Assembly: GCA_052148715.1 (NCBI GenBank)
Contig: JBKQHQ010000009.1
Coordinates: 10,491-74,490 of the forward strand
DNA: 64,000 nt
Direction: 5' to 3'
From: JBKQHQ01 sp052148715
Lineage (GTDB): Bacteria > Pseudomonadota > Alphaproteobacteria > Rhizobiales > Xanthobacteraceae
Within the stretch, counting starts at the first letter, position 1. The number at the start of each line of letters is the position of its first letter. The position numbers were made by a program, and so were the translations under genes. Under the pieces are notes generated by a model, which did not search any database, was not told where the DNA came from, and saw only the letters and a list, made by a program, of their open reading frames with translations. This document shows, piece after piece, positions 51,505 through 60,906 of this stretch.

Positions 51505-52716
51505 ATGGCTGACGCAGACCGCGTGCGCACGATAGGCTTTCTGAACTGGGCGCATGCCATCGACCATTTCGTGCTGCTGATCTACCCGACCGTGGTGATC
51601 GGTCTTCAGGTCGTCTACGGGGAATCCTATTCCGATCTGATTGCGCTCTCGACCGCGTCGTTCGTGGCCTTCGGCGTGTTCTCGCTGCCGGCCGGTTGGC
51701 TGGCCGACCGCTGGAGCCGGCGCAACATGATGATCGCATTTTATTTTGGTTGCGGTATCTCGCTCCTTGCCGCGGCTATAGCGCCCAATCTCATCATGCT
51801 CGCCGTCGCCCTGTTCGGGCTCGGCGTGTTCGCCGCCATCTATCATCCGGTCGGCATGGCCATGCTGATCGATGTGTCTGAGGCGCGCGGCCGCACCCTC
51901 GCTTTCAACGGCGTCTGCGGTAATGTCGGCGCCTCGCTCGCGTCGGGAGCAGCCGCGGCGCTGGCGTCGGGGTTGGGCTGGCGTGCCGCATTCCTTGTTC
52001 CGGCGCTGATCTGCCTCGTCACGGGCGTTGCTTATGCGGCGTTCAGTCCCGACGACCGCCACCGAACCGGATCGCGCAAGACTGTCGCCGACGTGGCGTT
52101 TTCGCCGCGCGTCGCTATCGCCGTCTTCGCCATCTACATCGTGATCTCGCTCGCCGGCGGCTTGACCTTCAACACCGTTCTGGTCGCGGTGCCAAAGCTG
52201 TTCGACGAGCGGCTCGGCGGGAATGTGCCGCTCATTGCCGTGGGCGGGCTTGCGACGGCGGTGTTGTTATGCGGTGCTGCGGCCCAGTTCGCGGTCGGCC
52301 GACTGGTGGAGCGGATGGCGCCCTTCGTACTGTTCGGCGTCGTGTGCGTGCTGCAATTCGCCGGCATCGTCTGGGCGACTTACGCCACCGGAACCGCGCT
52401 GATCGCGGCGCTCGCCGTCACCATGGCAGCGATCTACGCGCAGGTAACGCTCGGCGACATCGTGGTCGCGCGCTATACCGCCGATGCCTGGCGCGGACGC
52501 ATCTATGCGGTGCGCTATTTTCTCACATTCGTTTCGTCGGGGATCGCGGTCTCGGCCATCGCCTTTCTGCACAGCCGTGGCGGGTTTGATCTCGTGCTGA
52601 TGGCCATTGCGGCGATCGCTGGATTGCTGATGGTCTCCGTTCTCACCTTCGTCGGCCTCGTCGCCGGCGTCGAGGCGAAGCAAAGGCGGAGCGTGGCGGC
52701 ACAGCCGGCGGAGTGA
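51505..52716 (+). CDS. Major facilitator superfamily transporter
   Basis: This 403-residue inner-membrane protein has 12 predicted hydrophobic segments and the MFS loop GWLADRWSRRNMM between helices 2 and 3. The N-terminus HAIDHFVLLIYPTVVIGLQV is typical of fosmidomycin-resistance-like or related exporters. ATG 51505 (GAGG nine bases upstream) and ATG 51499 are both possible. The substrate is unknown. It has no evident operon partner. Confidence 0.85.
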   Translation: MADADRVRTIGFLNWAHAIDHFVLLIYPTVVIGLQVVYGESYSDLIALSTASFVAFGVFSLPAGWLADRWSRRNMMIAFYFGCGISLLAAAIAPNLIMLAVALFGLGVFAAIYHPVGMAMLIDVSEARGRTLAFNGVCGNVGASLASGAAAALASGLGWRAAFLVPALICLVTGVAYAAFSPDDRHRTGSRKTVADVAFSPRVAIAVFAIYIVISLAGGLTFNTVLVAVPKLFDERLGGNVPLIAVGGLATAVLLCGAAAQFAVGRLVERMAPFVLFGVVCVLQFAGIVWATYATGTALIAALAVTMAAIYAQVTLGDIVVARYTADAWRGRIYAVRYFLTFVSSGIAVSAIAFLHSRGGFDLVLMAIAAIAGLLMVSVLTFVGLVAGVEAKQRRSVAAQPAE

Positions 52717-52740
52717 GCCGGCGGTTCGCGGCCCGCCTTT

Positions 52741-53193
52741 CTAAAACGGCGGCGCTGTGAGGTGCTCGACCGTCACCTCAACGCGCTCGCAAACGAGCTC
52801 AGCGATGCGGCGGCGGTGGCAGTGCTCCGGCAGCCGCTCGTAGCAGAGCAGGCATACGGGCCGGCCGGAGCGGACCAACTCCACCAATTGATCGAGTTGC
52901 TCGCGCGCCTGCGGGTTTTGCAGGTGCGCCTCGTAGATCCGGAACAGATCGTCGTATCGCCCGCTGCGTGCCGCCTGCCGCCCTTCGGCAGGCGTTCCAA
53001 GACCGCGCAGGTGCACGTAGCCAACCCCGCGCTCGTCAAGACCTGCCGCCAATTGCCGCTTGGAGAAGCCGGGGCGGCGCGAGGCGGCGACTGCGCGCGT
53101 GTCGACCACGAGGGCAACGCCCGCGCGCTGCAACTCATCGAGCACGGCGTTTGAAGTCGCTTGTTCGTAGCCGATGGTGAAGAGGGGGGACAT
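52741..53193 (-). CDS. DUF488 family protein
   Basis: This 150-residue protein begins MSPLFTIGYEQATSNAVLDE and has DUF488 features: VVDTRAVAASRRPGFSKRQL and CLLCYERLPEHCHRRRIAEL with conserved Cys and His residues. It belongs to a different branch of the family from the 29284 gene. The family is uncharacterised. It lies convergent with the MFS gene and just downstream of groEL on the same strand, separated from it by a terminator. Confidence 0.82.
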   Translation of the reverse strand: MSPLFTIGYEQATSNAVLDELQRAGVALVVDTRAVAASRRPGFSKRQLAAGLDERGVGYVHLRGLGTPAEGRQAARSGRYDDLFRIYEAHLQNPQAREQLDQLVELVRSGRPVCLLCYERLPEHCHRRRIAELVCERVEVTVEHLTAPPF

Positions 53194-53267
53194 GAGCAAG
53201 CATTGACCACGCACGGTGGACGACGGAACAGGTGATCATCACTTTTTGCCCGCCGCACGCTGAAAAC

Positions 53268-53295
53268 AAAAGGGCGCGGTTTGCACCGCGCCCTT
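53268..53295 (-). terminator. Rho-independent terminator of groESL
   Basis: A perfect 12-bp stem AAAGGGCGCGGT/ACCGCGCCCTTT with loop TTGC is followed on the minus strand by TGTTTTC. It lies 20 bases after the groEL stop. Confidence 0.85.
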
Positions 53296-53315
53296 TCGGA
53301 AAGCTGCTGGGCTTC

Positions 53316-54956
<1,641 letters not shown>

Positions 54957-55064
54957 CCTGATTCTCCAGAATCCGTTGCGTTCCCCCGTGCCTCAGCAAG
55001 CGCGGCGCTCGGACGATGACGCCGGCCGCGCTTGTGGCTACGGAATTTCGTGCGAACGGCGACG

Positions 55065-55379
55065 TCAGGCGGCTTTGCGGCGAGTTTCTGCCTCGTCCAC
55101 AATGCCCATGATGTCGCTTTCCTTCATGATGATGTACTCGACGCCGTCGAGCTTGACCTCGGTACCGGACCATTTGCCGAAGAGCACCCGGTTGCCGACC
55201 TTCACGTCGAGCGGGATGAGCTTGCCCGACTCATCGCGGCCGCCCGGTCCGACGGCGATCACCTCGCCCTGTTGCGGCTTTTCCTTGGCGGTATCCGGGA
55301 TGATGATGCCGCCGGCGGTCTTTTCCTCGGCATCGACGCGCTTGACGACGACGCGATCGTGAAGCGGACGGAACTTCAT
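55065..55379 (-). CDS. groES: Co-chaperonin GroES (Hsp10)
   Basis: This 104-residue co-chaperonin starts MKFRPLHDRVVVKRVDAEEK and contains the mobile loop (TAGGIIIPDTAKEKPQQGEV) that docks on GroEL, then VLFGKWSGTEVKLDGVEYII. It is the first gene of the groESL operon, and a CIRCE operator lies about 145-170 bases upstream. Confidence 0.97.
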   Translation of the reverse strand: MKFRPLHDRVVVKRVDAEEKTAGGIIIPDTAKEKPQQGEVIAVGPGGRDESGKLIPLDVKVGNRVLFGKWSGTEVKLDGVEYIIMKESDIMGIVDEAETRRKAA

Positions 55380-55522
55380 TACTGAGCCTCCATGTAACTG
55401 ATGGGCCTGGTTTTTCGGGTTGGTAGTTCGCGGGCTGGATAGTTAGGCTATCCCCCAGACGAACCACCCGGGCGCCACATAAGTGGACGATTTTTGGTGC
55501 GCAAGGGCTTCCACGGAAAAAA

Positions 55523-55549
55523 ATAGCACTCCACCCGGTCGAGTGCTAG
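55523..55549 (-). promoter_or_regulatory. CIRCE element (HrcA operator)
   Basis: TAGCACTC, nine bases, then GAGTGCTA: a perfect match to the CIRCE inverted repeat to which the repressor HrcA binds. It lies upstream of groES, so the operon is expected to be derepressed on heat shock. Confidence 0.92.
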
Positions 55550-55688
55550 CGAGACGGCCTATCCCCCCTGCGCTTCTTGGCATTTTGCGAAGGCGATCCA
55601 GCGCGGCCGCCTTGCGTTGATGCGCGTATGCGGTCGAAGTGCCGCGGTTCCGGCCGCCAGGAAAACATCCCGCGAATGTGACTAGGAA

Positions 55689-55712
55689 GGCAATTATGGA
55701 GTTGACTCCACA
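55689..55712 (+). repeat. Left terminal inverted repeat
   Basis: 24 bases beginning GGCAATTATGGA and ending GTTGACTCCACA, identical to the reverse complement of 58124-58147. The inner part (TGGAGTTGACTCCA) is itself almost a palindrome. Confidence 0.92.
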
Positions 55713-55757
55713 AGATACTTAGGCTAGTATTTCCCCACTGTTGAGGGAAACACGGCC

Positions 55758-56702
55758 ATGAACGCCTTTACCGCGAACCATTTCCAGAGCCACGAACTCG
55801 CCCGCGATTGGCTCGAAACCCAGCGTTGGCCGGAAGGCCCGGTGTGCCCCTACTGCGGCACGATCGGCCGTGCCTACAAGCTTGCGAAGGCGGGCTGGTA
55901 CCGTTGCGGTGAGAAGACGTGCCGCAAGGATTACACCGTCACTATGGGCACGGTGATGGAGCGCAGCCATATCCCGCTGCACAAATGGCTTATGGCCTTC
56001 TATCTCATGTCGTCCAGCAAGAAAGGCGTCTCGGCGCACCAGCTGCACCGTTCGCTTAATCTTGACTACAAATCGGCATGGTTCATGGCGCACCGCATTC
56101 GCGAAGCTATGCGCGACACCGACTCAGGCCCGCTCGGCGGTGAAGGCGCAATTGTTGAAGCCGACGAGACCTATCACGGCAAGACCGAGGAATCGCGCGT
56201 TTCTCCGCAGCGTCGCGGGCGTCCGTACAATCCCAACCGTAAGTCAGGCAGCGGCCCCAAGGACAAGCGCGCGATCGTCGGGCTTGTTGAGCGCGGCGGC
56301 AAGGTACGGACATTCCACGTCGCGGTTGCCGACAAGGCAACGGTGAGCAGGATCGTTGCCGAGAACATTGCCAAAGAGAGCCGGCTGCACACCGACGAAA
56401 GCAAGCTCTATCACGGTGCCGACGCACACTTTGCCGCGCATGAGACTGTGAAGCACACGGCGAAAGAATACGTTCGCGGCGACGTGCACACCAATTCGGC
56501 CGAAGGCTACTTCTCGGTCTTCAAGCGCGGCATGACCGGCATCTACCAGCATTGTGCCGAGAAGCACCTACATAGATACCTTGCGGAGTACGATTTCCGG
56601 TACAATCATCGGGTTCGGCTCGGAATCAGCGATATCGACCGCACCTTGGCGGCGATCAAAGGCGCGGACGGCAAGCGGCTGCTATATCAACAACCTGATT
56701 AA
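55758..56702 (+). CDS. IS1595 family transposase (ISXO2-like)
   Basis: This 314-residue transposase has an N-terminal zinc ribbon (CPYCGTIGRAYKL and CGEKTCRKDYTV). The catalytic DDE-type core has the first Asp in AIVEADETYHG, the second in RLHTDESKLYHG and the last acidic/Asn region in HTNSAEGYFSVFKRGMTGIY. The length and order match complete ISXO2-like transposases. It is the first gene of the element, on the plus strand, 46 bases inside the left inverted repeat, and has no visible disruption. Confidence 0.92.
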   Translation: MNAFTANHFQSHELARDWLETQRWPEGPVCPYCGTIGRAYKLAKAGWYRCGEKTCRKDYTVTMGTVMERSHIPLHKWLMAFYLMSSSKKGVSAHQLHRSLNLDYKSAWFMAHRIREAMRDTDSGPLGGEGAIVEADETYHGKTEESRVSPQRRGRPYNPNRKSGSGPKDKRAIVGLVERGGKVRTFHVAVADKATVSRIVAENIAKESRLHTDESKLYHGADAHFAAHETVKHTAKEYVRGDVHTNSAEGYFSVFKRGMTGIYQHCAEKHLHRYLAEYDFRYNHRVRLGISDIDRTLAAIKGADGKRLLYQQPD

Positions 56703-56770
56703 ACGGGTGACCAAGTATCAGGCTTTGCGATTTTTGCGTTGGCGAAAGAAACACAAGCGGCTAAAATAAC

Positions 56771-56802
56771 TTTGGCCCCTGGACTGCCATCCGGGGGCCA
56801 AA
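56771..56802 (+). terminator. Hairpin after the transposase gene
   Basis: The stem TTTGGCCCC/GGGGCCAAA with a 14-base loop lies about 70 bases after the transposase stop. It is bordered by A on the right, so it could also end transcripts from the minus strand. Confidence 0.5.
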
Positions 56803-56873
56803 AAGAGAATCGCGAACGCCTTCGCGCGGAACCCTTATACGCGCAATAGAGGCGTTTGTCACCATGGCAACAG

Positions 56874-57161
56874 TTAGCCCCTTCCGGCTCGCTTTAGAAC
56901 AAGGCGCATTTGCTCACTTCCCATGTCCATCAACCGCGCTACAGCTGATTCTAACTCGGCTGAATAAAGATCGGAAAGCGCGGGATCGGCTGCTTCGGGG
57001 AAGGTCCGCTTCCGCGCCCCCTCGATCATCTGTTCACGCGTCTGGCGCAAAAGGTCCGCTGGGTTTCGATCCGTTAAGGACCAAATCGCCACGAGGTTAC
57101 AAACAAGCACTTCGAGCGCCCAAAGGCGCATCTCGGCCTTAATCTCATCTTCAGTCATCAC
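56874..57161 (-). CDS. IS passenger gene, hypothetical protein
   Basis: This 95-residue protein begins MMTEDEIKAEMRLWALEVLV and has predicted helices LRQTREQMIEGARKRTF and LESAVARLMDMGSEQMRLVL. AGGAGCGAATGTG precedes the start. I do not recognise a family. It is acidic and soluble. It lies inside the IS1595 element, opposite to the transposase. Confidence 0.65.
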   Translation of the reverse strand: MMTEDEIKAEMRLWALEVLVCNLVAIWSLTDRNPADLLRQTREQMIEGARKRTFPEAADPALSDLYSAELESAVARLMDMGSEQMRLVLKRAGRG

Positions 57162-57221
57162 ATTCGCTCCTAGTTTGGTTGGAACCTCTAGGATAGCGAA
57201 CGGCGGGGTAGCTGGTAACGG

Positions 57222-57386
57222 CTACTCCGCTTCTTTTTTTGGTTTTCTCCGCTTCAGTGGTATTCTTGTCCGAATCATGTTCTTGAGTGGCTTGGGGGGA
57301 GTTCTCAGCGCAGACCTGACAAGCTTTTCGAACCGTTGCTGCGTTTCTTGCTCTGAATACGAGTCTTTAGATGGTTTCGCGGCCAC
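57222..57386 (-). CDS. IS passenger gene, small basic protein
   Basis: A 54-residue frame starts at GTG 57386 (AGGGAGCG upstream). It reads VAAKPSKDSYSEQETQQRFE, LVRSALRTPPKPLKN and a very basic tail KRRKPKKEAE. The pattern of an amphipathic helix with KP repeats and a Lys/Arg tail is found in small rhizobial proteins that often sit by toxin-like genes. Its first 16 bases overlap divergently with the start of the MltR-like gene, so the two probably share a regulatory region. Antitoxin-like roles are possible, but I have no proof. Confidence 0.55.
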   Translation of the reverse strand: MAAKPSKDSYSEQETQQRFEKLVRSALRTPPKPLKNMIRTRIPLKRRKPKKEAE

Positions 57387-57928
57387 GAAGTTTTCGCTCC
57401 CTAAAAGAGTTTACCAGCGCTTTACCGCATCCAGACGAGGCCCATAAGCTCTTCCACGAACTGTTGGACGATCCCAACGACCGCGCCTCCGGCATTACTG
57501 GAGCGGCATATCTCGAAAGCGCCTTGGAGGATACCCTCACTTTTAAACTCAAGAAAATCGGTACGCGTGACGATCTTAGCGAACTTTTCCGTGGCGATGC
57601 TCCGCTCGGTACATTCTCTGCTAAGATCAAATTCGCGTACGCGATTGGCCTATTCGGCGATCGCACAAGGCACAATTTCGATTGCGTTCGCGAGATCAGG
57701 AATGCCTTTGCGCATTCGAAACTGAAGGCAACATATCTGACACCCGAAATTGTGAATGTAATGCTCCGGATCGATTTTCCGAATTGGGCAGGTGGGCACC
57801 CTGAGCACAAAGATGATCCGAGGATGATTCGCGAAAGATACTTAGCTTCAATCGTTCTCTATACTGAAATGCTGGAGGAAACGACTAAGCGGTACAATTC
57901 GTGGACTAGGAAGATGCTTGCGCGGTAA
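57371..57928 (+). CDS. IS passenger gene, MltR/DUF4145-like protein
   Basis: This 185-residue helical protein contains DRASGITGAAYLESALEDTL, GTFSAKIKFAYAIGLFG and EIRNAFAHSKLKATYLTPEI. The combination of a conserved A-x-Y-L-E-x-A-L-E helix and a R-N-x-F-A-H motif is seen in MltR-type (mannitol repressor) and related proteins. RNxFAH-type motifs also occur in HEPN RNases, so an RNase role is worth considering. It lies inside the IS1595 element, with no clear Shine-Dalgarno site. Confidence 0.6.
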   Translation: MVSRPRSFRSLKEFTSALPHPDEAHKLFHELLDDPNDRASGITGAAYLESALEDTLTFKLKKIGTRDDLSELFRGDAPLGTFSAKIKFAYAIGLFGDRTRHNFDCVREIRNAFAHSKLKATYLTPEIVNVMLRIDFPNWAGGHPEHKDDPRMIRERYLASIVLYTEMLEETTKRYNSWTRKMLAR

Positions 57929-58124
57929 CAACCTTCATCCTTTCTCGCTCCATAACCTCATAGACGGCGGCGGCAAGCTCCTCCCGCAAACCGACACCGA
58001 CCTCTGATCCCATGTAGCCACACAAAATTGCCGATCCCGCCGCGATCATTGCGGCGGTCACGGCAATTTCTGCGGGCGCGCCAGCTCCCTCATCGGAAGC
58101 GGTTGTGTCTAGGTCTAGTGGCAT
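57906..58124 (-). CDS. IS passenger gene, small hypothetical protein
   Basis: This 72-residue frame begins MPLDLDTTASDEGAGAPAEI and contains AVTAAMIAAGSAILCGYMGS, a small hydrophobic stretch. The ATG lies on the inner edge of the right inverted repeat, so any promoter or ribosome-binding site would be within the repeat. It overlaps the end of the MltR-like gene convergently by 23 bases. No family is recognised. Confidence 0.5.
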   Translation of the reverse strand: MPLDLDTTASDEGAGAPAEIAVTAAMIAAGSAILCGYMGSEVGVGLREELAAAVYEVMERERMKVVTAQASS

Positions 58125-58147
58125 GTGGAGTCAACTCCATAATTGCC
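58124..58147 (-). repeat. Right terminal inverted repeat
   Basis: On the minus strand it is identical over 24 bases to the left inverted repeat. It is followed by the ACTAGGAA duplication at 58148-58155. Confidence 0.92.
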
Positions 58148-58331
58148 ACTAGGAACCTAGGCGCGCCGCCTCGGTTGGCTCCGTGCCCGCTCCGACCGAA
58201 GGGCTCATGGCTGGTAGCAATCCCTGGGGGCTGCTGCTAATGCCTTGATTATAAACAACTTGTACATCGTTTCGGCTTGCAAAGCTAAGCATGGCAAATG
58301 CAGACTTCGCATGACGGGATGGAGGGATGCA

Positions 58332-58601
58332 ATGGTTTCACCCGACTTCGAAAGGCAAGTCAATGGGTATGGTCTTACGACCGCGCATATCTTGTATCGG
58401 CGGCCCGACCACCCTTGGTTGCTGCAAAGCTACGTTTGGCAGGATTATGATCTCTGTCCCAAATTTCCGGAATTGTTCAAGTTCCTCGAGTTTTGGCAGA
58501 AGTCGCTCGATGGACCGCTGTTCTCGGTCACGGTGGCGCATTCCAAGCTGATCAAGCCGGCGGAAATCCACGCCATGGACGGAGTGTTTCGGCTGCACTG
58601 A
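58332..58601 (+). CDS. usg: Usg family protein
   Basis: This 89-residue protein begins MVSPDFERQVNGYGLTTAHI and contains YRRPDHPWLLQSYVWQDYDL and FPELFKFLEFWQKSLDGPLF, the Usg family conserved in alphaproteobacteria. In some species it is linked to tryptophan/phosphoribosylanthranilate genes. Its role is unclear. GGAGGGATGCA precedes ATG 58332. The frame is open from 58245 into the DNA beside the IS1595 element, but that part has no family similarity. Confidence 0.82.
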   Translation: MVSPDFERQVNGYGLTTAHILYRRPDHPWLLQSYVWQDYDLCPKFPELFKFLEFWQKSLDGPLFSVTVAHSKLIKPAEIHAMDGVFRLH

Positions 58602-58799
58602 GCGCGGCCGCCGGCCAAGCGACCAGTGGCGCCCGCGGGCGTCCGGCACCTGTTCAACAACTCTCGCCATGGATCTCGAGCCCCTCGGCGTTACGAGCTG
58701 TCTCGGCTGACCCCGCCAGCTTCGGCTCATCTTCTTCGTTTCCAGACCGTTAATAGCTGCTTCACGCGCGGCGCCTATTCTCGGCGATGACCGTCGAGA

Positions 58800-60626
58800 G
58801 TGAGAGCCGCCACCGTGCGCGTTGTCGTCATCCCTGCGCTCTTGCTTCCGAACACTTCGGCTGCGGCGGCGCCGAGCCTGCAACTCGGCGCGATCGTCAA
58901 CGGCAAGGTGCTGCAGACCCTGGTCGACGGCCGCATCCGCATCATGCTGGTCAATACGATTTTGGATTTGGTTGATCCGGGCAACCTCGTCCCCGGAACG
59001 ACCTTGCGGCTGCAGGTGGCTGGCGACGCCAGCGCATTGAAGTTCGTGGTGCTCGATCAGGTCCCCCCCGAAAACGCCGCGGGCGCGACGCTCGCGGCCA
59101 TTGCTTCCGCGCCTGGCGCAGGCGCTGCGGCTGCCGCCGACACCGCGAGTGCGCAGAAGGCATCGGCGCCCGGCGGCGTGGCGCAGCCGACGGAGCCCGC
59201 CGCGGCACTGACTGCCGCGGTTGCGACCGCGGTCACGCGGCAAAGCAGCCTTGCGCCGTTGTTTGCCGATGCCGCGCTTGCCGCCACGCTCGAGCAATTG
59301 CCCGAGCCGGTGCGGGACGCCGCCGGCCAACTTCTCGCGTTGCGCCCGCCGCTTGACGAGAACCTGTCGGCGGCTGTCGTCAAGCAGGCGTTCACAAGCT
59401 CCGGGCTGTTGCTCGAGACGCGACTTGCGCTTGCATCGCAGGGGCTGGCGCCGCCGCCGAGCGCATCCGACGATCTCAAGGCCGCGCTCAGCGCGCTTCG
59501 TGGCCTGCTCGCGGGCTATCTGGACACGGCCGATCTCACGCCTGCGGAGCCGAGCCCTTCAAACGGAATACCCGCGTCCGCGCCGCCGGCCGCCGAGGAG
59601 CCTTCAGCTGCGCCGACTGCAGCGTCGCCCGACCGGACCGCGCCGCAGACGGTGCAGCCTGCCTCGGCGTCGCCGATCGCCGCCGCGCCGGCACCAACTG
59701 ATGCCGCCCCTGCGGCGACGCCGGAACCGCTTCCTGAGCCGGCGTCTGACGCGGCCGGCCGGCCGCTCGCCTCGCCAGCGCCGCTCGGCGAGAACCTTGC
59801 CGCCGACGCCGAGCACAGCCTCGCGAGCGCGAGGCCTTTGCCCGCGACGCGTCTTGGGGCGGAGTCGCTCGCGCCGTTACAACCCAACGCTCCCGAGGAG
59901 CTCGCGGCCGCGCTCGGCGTCGTCCGCAGCACGCTTGCGCGCACCATCGAGCCCCACGAAGCGGCGCCGGTTGCATCGGGTCTCGCGGATGCGACGCCCG
60001 CATCCGTCTCGCAGTCCGTCATGCGTCCCGCCGCGCAGGCCGCGCCACCGCCGCCGCCTTATCGCGGCGCGCTGCCGACCGCGCAGGCCGCGGTCGCGCC
60101 GTCAATTCGAACCGACAATGCGCCGCGTGACGTGGCCCAAGTTCTGATGGGCGAAGTCGATGGGGCTCTGTCGCGGCACGTCTTGCTGCAGGTCGCCTCG
60201 CTGCCCCAGCGCACCGACGGCACGGCCGCCCGTTGGGCGTTTGAGGTGCCGTTTGCTTTGCCGCAGGGCACCACGATCGCCCAGCTCGAGATCGCCCGTG
60301 ACGGTCGCCAAGGCGCGCCGGAGCATGCGGCCAAGCCCGTCTGGCGCGCGCGCTTCTCGATCGATCTTGAACCGATCGGCCCAGTCCATGCGCTGATCAC
60401 GCTCAACGTCACGCCCAACGCCGCGCGCAACGGCGGGCGCACCGCGGTGACGCTGTGGGCCGAGCGGCCGGATACGTCGGCGCAGCTGCGTGCCCATGTG
60501 GGCGGGCTCGCGCAATCGTTGCGCGGCGCCGAGCTCGACCCGGGTGAGGTGTTGGTGCGCGACGGAGCGCCGCCGCGCCCGCGCGGCGCCTTGCCCGCCG
60601 GCCACTTCCTGGATCGCGCCACATGA
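58800..60626 (+). CDS. Flagellar hook-length control-like protein (FliK-like)
   Basis: This long protein of about 608 residues has an N-terminal ordered region (LGAIVNGKVLQTLVDGRIRI), a long central alanine/proline-rich, low-complexity region (about 100-430) and a FliK-type C-terminal domain (about 445-590, ARWAFEVPFALPQGTTIAQL, HALITLNVTPNAA, TAVTLWAERPDTSAQL). FliK measures hook length and switches the flagellar secretion gate by interacting with FlhB. The companion gene at 60623 encodes a free FlhB-type C-terminal domain, and their ATGA overlap supports a linked function. The start is GTG 58800. The low-complexity middle makes any alternative start hard to judge. Confidence 0.72.
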   Translation: MRAATVRVVVIPALLLPNTSAAAAPSLQLGAIVNGKVLQTLVDGRIRIMLVNTILDLVDPGNLVPGTTLRLQVAGDASALKFVVLDQVPPENAAGATLAAIASAPGAGAAAAADTASAQKASAPGGVAQPTEPAAALTAAVATAVTRQSSLAPLFADAALAATLEQLPEPVRDAAGQLLALRPPLDENLSAAVVKQAFTSSGLLLETRLALASQGLAPPPSASDDLKAALSALRGLLAGYLDTADLTPAEPSPSNGIPASAPPAAEEPSAAPTAASPDRTAPQTVQPASASPIAAAPAPTDAAPAATPEPLPEPASDAAGRPLASPAPLGENLAADAEHSLASARPLPATRLGAESLAPLQPNAPEELAAALGVVRSTLARTIEPHEAAPVASGLADATPASVSQSVMRPAAQAAPPPPPYRGALPTAQAAVAPSIRTDNAPRDVAQVLMGEVDGALSRHVLLQVASLPQRTDGTAARWAFEVPFALPQGTTIAQLEIARDGRQGAPEHAAKPVWRARFSIDLEPIGPVHALITLNVTPNAARNGGRTAVTLWAERPDTSAQLRAHVGGLAQSLRGAELDPGEVLVRDGAPPRPRGALPAGHFLDRAT

Positions 60627-60895
60627 CGCGCAAGCCCCGCCAACAGCTCGCGATCGCGCTGGAATACGAGGAGAAAGAGCAGCGTGCCCCGCGTCTGATC
60701 GCCAAGGGGCAGGGGGCCATCGGCGAGAAGATCATCGCGACGGCGCGCGCCAATGGCATTCCCATTCGCGAGGACCCACTGCTCGCCGCCTCGCTCGCCG
60801 ACATCGAGCTTGGCGAGGAGATTCCGCTCGAGCTCTACAAGGCGGTGGCCGAGGTCTTGGGCTTCATCCTGCGCCTGTCGCGGAAGATCCAGTAA
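60623..60895 (+). CDS. flhX: FlhX: FlhB C-terminal-type secretion switch protein
   Basis: This 90-residue protein contains LAIALEYEEKEQRAPRLIAK, IIATARANGIPIREDPLLAA and EEIPLELYKAVAEVLGFILR, the cytoplasmic C-terminal domain of FlhB/EscU. Free copies of this domain (FlhX) can replace FlhB's C-terminus in substrate switching. It overlaps the stop of the FliK-like gene by four bases (ATGA), showing translational coupling. No NPTH autocleavage motif is present, as expected for the free form. Confidence 0.85.
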   Translation: MTRKPRQQLAIALEYEEKEQRAPRLIAKGQGAIGEKIIATARANGIPIREDPLLAASLADIELGEEIPLELYKAVAEVLGFILRLSRKIQ

Positions 60896-60906
60896 CGCGA
60901 CTTGGA

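Larger units (their letters stand above)
55689..58147 (+). mobile_element. Complete IS1595-family element with passenger genes
   Basis: The element is 2459 bases long. Both ends carry the same perfect 24-base terminal inverted repeat, starting GGCAATTATGGA (55689-55712 and 58124-58147). It is flanked by an 8-base direct repeat ACTAGGAA (55681-55688 and 58148-58155), the target-site length known for IS1595. It encodes an ISXO2-type transposase and four further small genes. The undamaged ends, duplication and transposase suggest recent, possibly still possible, movement. It lies between groES (with its CIRCE operator) and usg. Confidence 0.92.

Noticed and set aside
57175..57447. A 90-codon plus-strand open frame inside the IS1595 element
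   Set aside because: It overlaps the better supported minus-strand 54-residue gene and the MltR-like start, and its translation is not protein-like.
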